A stretch of DNA of 26,619 nucleotides. Source: JAPXRI01 sp033813635. GTDB lineage: Bacteria > Bacillota > Clostridia > Oscillospirales > QAMX01. Made by a program: the position numbers and the translations under genes. Positions 21,542 to 26,619 of the stretch are shown here, in pieces (position 1 is the first letter of the stretch; every line of letters starts with the position of its first letter). The notes beneath the pieces were generated by a model that was not told where the DNA came from, ran no database searches, and saw only the letters and a program-made list of their open reading frames with translations. The stretch covers positions 1-26,619 of the forward strand of contig JAPXRI010000039.1 in the NCBI GenBank assembly GCA_033813635.1. Direction: 5' to 3'.

Positions 21542-22678
21542 CTATTTTCCGAGACTTTTAATAAATCCCAGAAGGTTGTCCATTGTCAGCGCGAGGTCGC
21601 TTTTTGCCCGGCGTTTTGCGTTTTTAAAATCCACCGCGACGCGGTTGATGCTGAAGACGCCGGTCACGCCGAGGTCGTAGATCGGCCCGATGCCGTCCCC
21701 GATGTCGCCGACCACGGCGATAAGCGGGACGCCCGCGGCTTTTGCCCTCCGCGCGACGCCTGCGACGACCTTGCCGCGAAGGCTCTGCGTATCGAGCTTT
21801 CCCTCGCCGGAGAAGACGAAATCCGCACCCGCGACCAGCGAGTCGAACCCCACCGCGTCGAGAACGGTCTCGATCCCCATGCGAAGCTCCGAGCCGAAAA
21901 ACGCCCGCATTCCGAATCCCATCCCGCCCGCGGCCCCGGCGCCGGGAATGCCGGAGAAATCCGTGCCGGAATACGCTTTTACGACGTCCGCAAGGTGAGA
22001 AAGTCCGGCGTCGAGGGCTTTGACCGCCTTATAGTCCGCGCCCTTCTGCGGCCCGAAGACGTGCGCGGCGCCGCTTAACCCGCATAGCGGGTTGTCGATA
22101 TCGCACATCGCGGTGATCCTCGCCCGTTTCAGCCTCGGGTCGAGCCCGGAGGCGTCTATACGGTAGATATCTATCAGAGTCCCGCCGACGGGGATGAAAG
22201 CTTTTCCTGTTTTGTCGAAAAACCGAACCCCGGCGGCCGCCGCGGCTCCGGAGCCGCCGTCGTTTGTGGCGCTGCCGCCGAGCTCGACGATCAGGTTTTC
22301 GGCCCCGCTTTCAACCGCTTTAAGCAACAGTTGTCCGACGCCGTAGGTGGTGGTTTTCAACGGGTTCCGGTTCTCGCCGACCAGCGGAAGGCCGGCGCAG
22401 GCGGCCATCTCGATAACGGCGGTTTTCCCGCCGTCGATCAGCCCGTAAAAAGCGCTTACATCCTCAAAATAAGGTCCCTTAACGCTGACGTGTTTTTTAA
22501 CGCCGGGAATCGCGGATAGAAATGCGTCGACGCTTCCCTCGCCGCCGTCCGCGACCGGGATTTTTATTACCTGCGCTCTCGGGTAATATTTCTTCACGAA
22601 ATCCGCCATGATGTCGCAGATCTCGGCGGAGCTCATCGTCCCCTTAAACGAGTCCGGTATAATCAGGACCTTTTTCAT
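21542..22678 (-). CDS. Glycerate kinase (GlxK/GarK family)
   Basis: Phosphorylates glycerate (to 2- or 3-phosphoglycerate) to feed lower glycolysis. 378 residues, the normal size. Family features: start KKVLIIPDSFKGTMSSAEI, PVADGGEGSVDAFL, AVIEMAACAGLPL, TYGVGQLLLKA, IVELGGSATNDGGSGAAAA, GAGAAGGMGFGM, and FVFSGEGKLDTQSLRGKVVAGVA. ATG 22678 is chosen because the conserved start falls there; the open frame back to 22864 runs into the upstream gene. It has no strong ribosome site and lies 26 bases after the DUF4432 stop, so coupled translation is likely. Third gene of the pgi operon. Confidence 0.94.
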   Translation of the reverse strand: MKKVLIIPDSFKGTMSSAEICDIMADFVKKYYPRAQVIKIPVADGGEGSVDAFLSAIPGVKKHVSVKGPYFEDVSAFYGLIDGGKTAVIEMAACAGLPLVGENRNPLKTTTYGVGQLLLKAVESGAENLIVELGGSATNDGGSGAAAAAGVRFFDKTGKAFIPVGGTLIDIYRIDASGLDPRLKRARITAMCDIDNPLCGLSGAAHVFGPQKGADYKAVKALDAGLSHLADVVKAYSGTDFSGIPGAGAAGGMGFGMRAFFGSELRMGIETVLDAVGFDSLVAGADFVFSGEGKLDTQSLRGKVVAGVARRAKAAGVPLIAVVGDIGDGIGPIYDLGVTGVFSINRVAVDFKNAKRRAKSDLALTMDNLLGFIKSLGK

Positions 22679-22704
22679 CGTAAATTGACTGCCGTTTTGC
22701 CTTT

Positions 22705-23736
22705 TTAAAGGTCGTAGACGCCGAACTTCAGGTTGAACTCGAGCTTTTCGTAGCCCTTTATACGCTTGATCGTCCCGTTGATTCGCTCTTCCTTGCGGCC
22801 CATGATATACATGTTCGCGGGCTCTATGCCCAGCGTGTAGTCGCTTGCCCGCATTGATTTCCACTCGCAGAGCACCGGGAGATTTTTCTGCTCGTAGGCG
22901 ATATACGCGCCGATTCCGAGCTCCGGATTTTCAACCTCGACGCGGCAGATGCCGTTTTCGTCGGCTTCCAGCTCCCTGAAAAACACGTGCTCGAAAAAGT
23001 CATGCTCCGGGCGCGTAATCGTGTCGGCGAGCGCCAGCCCGTCGCGGGCCTCCGGCGTTCTCGGTATGCACTTGTTTTTCGGGAATTTCAGCTTCAGCGC
23101 TTCGGTCAGGAACGGGAAACCGAAATTAAAGTGGTAGAGCAGGCAGAACTCCTCGGCGTTGCCGGTCAGGTTTTCAAGGGTGTCTTGTATGCAGAGCTCG
23201 TTTGCGCCGAGCTTCGTTGTGATATGCCTTGTGAGCATCAGGTTATGCTTGAAAAGCGCGCTCTCCCGCATTGTCCCGGAGGCCTCGATCACATAGTCGT
23301 CGCCGTCCCAGCGGGCGGAGGCGCAGAGATTTTCCGCTGGCGTGACTCCGATGTTGCCGTGGGTCTGGTGGAAGGTGCCGTCCTCCTCAACGCTTTCGGG
23401 CCCGGCGTTGAGAAGCCCCGACGTAAACATCATGCCGCCGGATACCGTGCGCGGGAACTGTCCGGGGACTCCCTGGCCGTAGAGTGGGCCGGTAAGTCCG
23501 TTTTTGGCCTGCTGAGAAAGGGTGACGCCCTTGTAGCGCAGCGCGAAAATATCGAGGCATTTGTCCGGAATAAGGGTGTACTCAAGGCCGGACCCCGTTT
23601 TCACCTCAAGCGCGGAAACCCCCTTCATCTTTCCCTCGGAAAACTCCGTTTTGGTTATCCCGGCAAAGTTTGAAAAGTTGCCGGAATACATCAAAAGCTC
23701 CTTTTTCGTATACTCGCGGCCGAAAAGCTTTATCAT
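22705..23736 (-). CDS. DUF4432 aldose 1-epimerase-like protein
   Basis: 343 residues of the galactose-mutarotase-like superfamily, DUF4432 branch. Recognisable parts: LIPDKCLDIFALRYKGVTLS near the N-terminus, GGMMFTSGLLNAGPE, HQTHGNIGVTPAEN, LYHFNFGFPFL, and CEWKSMRASDYTLGIEPANM near the C-terminus. The two His in the THGNIG and LYHFNFG blocks and the Glu in GIEPAN fit the sugar-binding and catalytic positions of the fold. Members act on sugar anomers, but no substrate is established for most. AGGGAGAG lies about 6 bases before ATG 23736. It lies 34 bases downstream of pgi, which hints at a hexose or hexose-phosphate substrate. Confidence 0.88.
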   Translation of the reverse strand: MIKLFGREYTKKELLMYSGNFSNFAGITKTEFSEGKMKGVSALEVKTGSGLEYTLIPDKCLDIFALRYKGVTLSQQAKNGLTGPLYGQGVPGQFPRTVSGGMMFTSGLLNAGPESVEEDGTFHQTHGNIGVTPAENLCASARWDGDDYVIEASGTMRESALFKHNLMLTRHITTKLGANELCIQDTLENLTGNAEEFCLLYHFNFGFPFLTEALKLKFPKNKCIPRTPEARDGLALADTITRPEHDFFEHVFFRELEADENGICRVEVENPELGIGAYIAYEQKNLPVLCEWKSMRASDYTLGIEPANMYIMGRKEERINGTIKRIKGYEKLEFNLKFGVYDL

Positions 23737-23770
23737 TTCTATCTCTCCCTGCGTTTTATATTGTTTTTAT

Positions 23771-25093
23771 TTACAGTCTTCTTTCGAGCTCGGCGCGCCT
23801 GCCCTCGAAGCCCGGCTTGCCGATCAGCGCGTACATATTCTGCTTGTAAGCCTCGACGCCGGGCTGGTCGAACGGATTGACCCCCAGCAGGTACCCGGAG
23901 AGCCCGCAGGCGAACTCAAAGAAGTAGCAGAGCTCGCCGAACGAATAGGCGCAGGGTTTGTCGATTTTTATGCCGATGTTCGGAACTCCGCCGTCCACGT
24001 GGGCGATCACCGTACCGAGCGAGGCCATTTTGTTGATCTCGTCGAGCATCTTGCCGGCCATGAAGTTCAGCCCGTCAAGGTTATCCTCGGAATAGGGGAC
24101 TGAGACGTCCGCACCGCTCTTATCGAAGGTGACGACGGTTTCGAACAGATTGCGCAGTCCCTGCTGGATATACTGACCCATCGAGTGTAAATCGGCTGTC
24201 AGATCGACGGAGGCCGGGAAGATGCCCTTGTTGTCCTTGCCCTCGCTCTCGCCGTAGAGCTGCTTCCACCATTCCCCGACATATCTGAATCTGGGCTCGT
24301 AGGCCGCGATGATCTCGATTTTATAGCCCTCGCGGTAGAGCGCGTTTCTCGCCGCGGCGTAGAGCCAGGCCGGGTTTGCGTCGTCCTTTTCCGCTAGGTG
24401 GGTGGCCATATCGGCCGCGCCGGCCAGCATGCGGTCCGTGTCGATCCCGGCGACGGCGATCGGGAGAAGGCCGACCGGGGTGAGCACGGAGTAGCGGCCG
24501 CCGATGTTGTCGGGTATCACAAAGCATTTGTATCCGAGCGAGTCCGCAAGCGTCTTAAGCGCGCCGCGCGTCTTGTCGGTCGTCGCGTAAATACGTCCGC
24601 GCGCGCCCTCGGCGCCGTATTTCTTTTCGAGAAGCCCCCTGAAAATACGGAACGCCACGGCGGGCTCGGTGGTGGTGCCGGATTTGGATATCACGTTGAC
24701 GGAGAAGTCGACGCCGTCGAGCATCTCAATGATCTCCGCCGTCTGCGCGGCGGAGAGGGAGTTGCCCGCGAAAATAATTTTCGGCGAGTCCTTCGTTATA
24801 AGGTTATAGTTGGGCGACTTGACGAACTCAATCGCCGCGCGCGCGCCGAGGTAGGACCCGCCGATCCCGATCACCAGCAGCACGTCGCTGTCGGACCTGA
24901 TTTTAGCCGCCGCGCTTTTTATCTCATCGTATTCGGCTCTGTCGTATTCAAACGGAAGCCTTATCCAGCCGAGATACGCGTTTCCCTTGCCTGTTCCGTT
25001 GACGAGCGTGTCGTGCGCCGCCGAGAGCTCGGGCATGACCTTGCCGACGTCCGCAAAACGCATAACGTTTTTTATATCCGCGTTTAAAGACAT
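23771..25093 (-). CDS. pgi: Glucose-6-phosphate isomerase
   Basis: Interconverts glucose-6-phosphate and fructose-6-phosphate. 440 residues, the short Firmicute form (about 450). Motifs: VIGIGGSYLGARAAIEF, VNVISKSGTTTEPAVAFRIF (phosphate-binding Ser/Thr), GGRYSVLTPVGLLPIAVAG, QYIQQGLRNLFETVV, and NPFDQPGVEAYKQNMYALIG. GGAGG lies about 8 bases before ATG 25093. First gene of the pgi, DUF4432, glycerate kinase operon, with a strong promoter 35 bases upstream. Intact. Confidence 0.97.
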   Translation of the reverse strand: MSLNADIKNVMRFADVGKVMPELSAAHDTLVNGTGKGNAYLGWIRLPFEYDRAEYDEIKSAAAKIRSDSDVLLVIGIGGSYLGARAAIEFVKSPNYNLITKDSPKIIFAGNSLSAAQTAEIIEMLDGVDFSVNVISKSGTTTEPAVAFRIFRGLLEKKYGAEGARGRIYATTDKTRGALKTLADSLGYKCFVIPDNIGGRYSVLTPVGLLPIAVAGIDTDRMLAGAADMATHLAEKDDANPAWLYAAARNALYREGYKIEIIAAYEPRFRYVGEWWKQLYGESEGKDNKGIFPASVDLTADLHSMGQYIQQGLRNLFETVVTFDKSGADVSVPYSEDNLDGLNFMAGKMLDEINKMASLGTVIAHVDGGVPNIGIKIDKPCAYSFGELCYFFEFACGLSGYLLGVNPFDQPGVEAYKQNMYALIGKPGFEGRRAELERRL

Positions 25094-25127
25094 TTAAATA
25101 CCTCCGAGAAGCTTGTTCATACCGATA

Positions 25128-25156
25128 ATTATAGCATAAGGCGTGTGTGATTTCAA
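25128..25156 (-). promoter_or_regulatory. Strong sigma-A promoter of pgi operon
   Basis: On the - strand: TTGAAA (25156-25151), 17 bases, TATAAT (25133-25128) with TGC directly before the -10. Near-consensus, extended -10. Confidence 0.8.
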
Positions 25157-25195
25157 ATATAATATCAATGGGAGGGGTGTCGCGTCCGTTCCGGA

Positions 25196-25223
25196 TTGAC
25201 ACAGCCCCGGTTAATGTGATAAC
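25196..25223 (+). promoter_or_regulatory. Sigma-A promoter of the YhhN-like gene
   Basis: TTGACA (25196-25201), 16 bases, GATAAC (25218-25223) with TGT directly before, an extended -10. It diverges from the pgi promoter, with 39 bases between the two -35 boxes. Confidence 0.7.
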
Positions 25224-25254
25224 ATCGGGTCATTAACGGGAAAGAGGGGTATAT

Positions 25255-25971
25255 ATGTTCTCAAACGGAGCATTCCCGAATTTCTTCCTGATATCCGCGG
25301 CGGCCGCTTTTGCGCTGATTTTCGCCGTTTTCGAGCCGCTGTTTTTTAGGTATAAGTTCAGACAAAAAAACGGCCTTTCAATCGTTTTCAAATGCGCGGC
25401 CACCGCCGTGGCGGTGGTTTTGGCGGTCCTCGGCGCGCTTTATCAGAACAATGGCCACACATGGCTCTTATGCGCTGGGCTTGCCGTCTGCGCCGTAGCC
25501 GACGGGGTCATCTGCGCATCGTTTCTCGCCGGGCTCTGCTGCTTTCTCTGTGCGCATTTTCTGCTGATCGCCTCGTTCCTGGCCGCCGCGCCTATCCGGC
25601 CGGTGTCGGTTGTGCTGCTCGCGCTGGGGCTCGCGATCCTCTTTGCCGTACTGCGGACCCTGCGTAAAAACGGGGTGGTAAGCAAAATGATCATGCCCGG
25701 GGCCGCGTATTTTGCAGTGATTCTCTGCATGGTCTCCCTTGCGGTCCCGTTCGCCTACACCTCCGACATCAGAAACGGCGTTCCGGAGGGCCTGTTCGCG
25801 GCCGTCGGCGCGCTGCTTTTTATGGCCTCGGATATTCTGCTCGCCGGAAATTCGCTTATGCGCTACAGCCGCAGAAACGATATCGTCAGCCTCTCGGTGT
25901 ACTACCTCGGAATATATTCTCTCGCTCTGTGGGCGGCGATACCCGCGGTAGCCGGGAGAATGCCGGCTTAA
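25255..25971 (+). CDS. YhhN/TMEM86-family membrane protein (lysoplasmalogenase family)
   Basis: 238 residues, almost wholly hydrophobic, with about eight membrane helices. The centre has the spaced Asp/His pattern of the YhhN family: GLAVCAVADGVICASFLAGL, then CFLCAHF, and a second Asp in GALLFMASDILLAG. Eukaryotic TMEM86 and some bacterial members cleave the vinyl-ether bond of lysoplasmalogens; anaerobic clostridia are known to make plasmalogen lipids, so this fits the likely host, but activity here is inferred. GAAAGAGGGG precedes ATG 25255. Single-gene unit between its own promoter and the palindromic terminator at 26085. Confidence 0.8.
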   Translation: MFSNGAFPNFFLISAAAAFALIFAVFEPLFFRYKFRQKNGLSIVFKCAATAVAVVLAVLGALYQNNGHTWLLCAGLAVCAVADGVICASFLAGLCCFLCAHFLLIASFLAAAPIRPVSVVLLALGLAILFAVLRTLRKNGVVSKMIMPGAAYFAVILCMVSLAVPFAYTSDIRNGVPEGLFAAVGALLFMASDILLAGNSLMRYSRRNDIVSLSVYYLGIYSLALWAAIPAVAGRMPA

Positions 25972-25991
25972 ATCGCTGCGGTGTCGTTGGC

Positions 25992-26092
25992 GGAGAGAAA
26001 GGGAATTCTCAGCGGTATCCGCCTGGCGGCTGAAACCGCCACAAATTGCCTTGCGGTAATTTGCCGTTCGAATCCCGTAACCCCCTCCGCCA
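25992..26092 (+). pseudogene. Broken tRNA-Ser(UGA)-like sequence
   Basis: Class II tRNA parts are visible in order: GGAGAGA (25992-25998) opposite CCCCTCC (26082-26088) with two A-C mismatches, discriminator G and CCA (26089-26092); a D-loop-like GCGGTA; an anticodon-arm-like hairpin TGGCGG-CTGAAA-CCGCCA, one T short of the CTTGAAA loop of tRNA-Ser(UGA); a long variable arm (CAAATTGCC/GGTAATTTG, 26042-26063); and the T-loop TTCGAAT (26067-26073). The T-stem does not pair and three extra bases precede the acceptor strand. It should not work as a tRNA; a relic or an integration-site copy is more likely. Confidence 0.5.
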
Positions 26093-26137
26093 TCAAAAAA
26101 AGGACACCCTGTAGGTGTCCTTTTTTTGATGGCGGAG
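26085..26137. terminator. Perfect palindromic bidirectional terminator (24-bp arms)
   Basis: Left arm 26085-26108 and right arm 26114-26137 are exact inverse copies around a 5-base loop CTGTA. The stem ends GGACACC/GGTGTCC, flanked by A7 and T7, so it can end transcription from either side: the YhhN-like gene from the left, the recombinase remnant from the right. The outer 7 bp (CTCCGCC/GGCGGAG) are the tRNA-end motif and could instead pair with 25989-25995. Confidence 0.85.
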
Positions 26138-26174
26138 AGAAAGCGCTTCCTTTTTTATCCTCACGGAAAGGGGC

Positions 26175-26405
26175 GAGCTCAGCTAAATTTGTCGTTATTT
26201 GAATGCGTCGCCCGGAACCGCCGTCTGCATATACATCAACTCGGCGGACAAATTGTTTTATGATCCGGGCTTGATCGAAACGTGATTTATCTTTAATTCC
26301 TTTTAACTGCGATAAATAACTTTTAATTGCTTCTTTTGAAATCGGCGCGGTCGTTTGTTCTTTATTTTCCATTTCGGTTATCTTCACTTCGAGCTGAAGT
26401 TTACG
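26175..26405 (-). pseudogene. C-terminal remnant of a large serine recombinase
   Basis: On the - strand from about 26405: KLQLEVKITEMENKEQTTAP, ISKEAIKSYLSQLKG, then RFDQARIIKQFVRRVDVYAD and RRIQITTNLAEL. This is the coiled-coil and final beta segment typical of large serine integrases/TnpX-like recombinases, where an E-x-x-I/L helix is followed by a block ending F-V-x-R-V-x-V-Y. The catalytic and zinc domains are missing: at 26405 the similarity stops and unrelated DNA begins. The frame runs on without stop to 25968 through the terminator and tRNA-like region, which is not real coding. Confidence 0.75.
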
Positions 26406-26579
26406 AGCTTCAACCGGAAAGGTGTTAGATGTTACCGGAGGAGTAAATGCAAATTTTGTATATATACAACTGTGTTCCGATAACAACACCGATGCGCAGA
26501 AATTCAAGTTTATATCCAACGGCAACGGAATGCGGAAGGAAATCTGGGCATACTGTGGGCATACTGAAGGATTATGTCA
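26404..26579 (+). pseudogene. Fragment of a ricin-type beta-trefoil lectin domain
   Basis: On the + strand the frame through 26410-26530 reads STGKVLDVTGGVNANFVYIQ then LCSDNNTDAQKFKF and ISNGNG. The K-V-L-D-V start, the V-x-x-Q-L strand and the D-N-N-T-D-A-Q-K-F-K-F stretch are hallmarks of RICIN repeats in secreted clostridial glycan-binding proteins. After NGNG the frame loses similarity and hits TAG at 26577-26579. No start, signal peptide or partner domain is present. A second frame (ATG 26447 to the window end, with GGAGGAG before it) is open but reads the same bases out of phase. Confidence 0.65.
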
Positions 26580-26619
26580 ATAGCAATACAATTAGATATG
26601 TCTATGACCTAAGTGGCAG

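Larger units (their letters stand above)
25988..26143. repeat. Direct and inverted copies of a tRNA-3'-end-like motif
   Basis: TGGCGGAGAGAAAG occurs at 25988-26001 and again, identical over 14 bases, at 26130-26143. The inverse CTCCGCCA lies between them at 26085-26092. Read on the matching strand each copy resembles the acceptor end of a tRNA-Ser (CTCC-G-CCA). The layout recalls attachment-site repeats left by an integrated element; no crossover point can be proved. Confidence 0.6.

Noticed and set aside
25989..26092. Functional tRNA gene
   Set aside because: The T-stem (TGCCG/CCCGT) does not pair, three surplus bases lie before the acceptor strand, the anticodon loop has six bases, and one of the two possible acceptor pairings has two mismatches.
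26447..26619. + strand gene starting at ATG 26447 behind GGAGGAG and running off the window
   Set aside because: The GGAGGAG is part of the Gly-Gly-Val codons of the lectin-domain frame, and the ATG frame gives no recognisable protein; the lectin frame explains the bases better.

Overview
The window reads as chromosomal DNA from a moderately high-GC anaerobic Firmicute, most likely class Clostridia (an Oscillospirales/Ruminococcaceae-type genome). The evidence is the Bacillus/Clostridium-style gene order yicC-remA-gmk-rpoZ-priA-def-fmt-rsmB-rlmN-stp-pknB-rsgA, strong AGGAGG-like ribosome binding sites, a PASTA-domain Ser/Thr kinase, and sigma-A promoters of the TTGACA/TATAAT type.

Region 1 (1-15,740, + strand) is a dense housekeeping cluster. 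It holds the 3' end of ftsK/spoIIIE, a double-SIS sugar-phosphate protein, a short NfeD-like membrane protein, yicC, remA, gmk, rpoZ, priA, def, fmt, rsmB, rlmN, stp, pknB, rsgA and a lipoprotein ApbE flavin transferase, closed by a terminator. The genes serve DNA segregation and restart, RNA polymerase, formyl-Met handling, rRNA methylation, ribosome assembly and envelope signalling by the kinase/phosphatase pair. stp-pknB has its own promoter. remA and pknB lack a nearby Shine-Dalgarno sequence and instead have one beyond a hairpin that ends next to the start codon.

Region 2 (15,742-17,390, - strand) has an XRE-type regulator whose C-terminus is a ladder of 15-residue Gly/Asn/Cys repeats, then a separately promoted nitrilase-superfamily amidohydrolase.

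Region 3 (about 17,450-21,480, - strand) is visibly A+T-richer and looks imported. A five-gene operon runs LytTR regulator, DUF3021 membrane protein, small two-helix membrane protein, membrane-anchored serine hydrolase (class C beta-lactamase fold), and an ASCH/PUA-like protein. It has a recognisable promoter and 21-bp-phased direct repeats upstream that fit LytTR autoregulation. An internally deleted ISL3-type insertion sequence borders it.

Region 4 (21,542-25,156, - strand) is a sugar-metabolism operon of pgi, a DUF4432 aldose-epimerase-like gene and glycerate kinase. It diverges from a YhhN/TMEM86-type (lysoplasmalogenase family) membrane protein with its own promoter (25,196-25,971, + strand).

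Region 5 (25,972-26,619) is a mobile-element scar. It has a broken tRNA-Ser-like sequence, a perfect 24-bp-arm palindromic terminator, direct and inverted copies of a tRNA 3'-end motif, the C-terminal remnant of a large serine recombinase (- strand), and a fragment of a ricin-type lectin domain (+ strand). No CRISPR array, rRNA or intact tRNA was seen.
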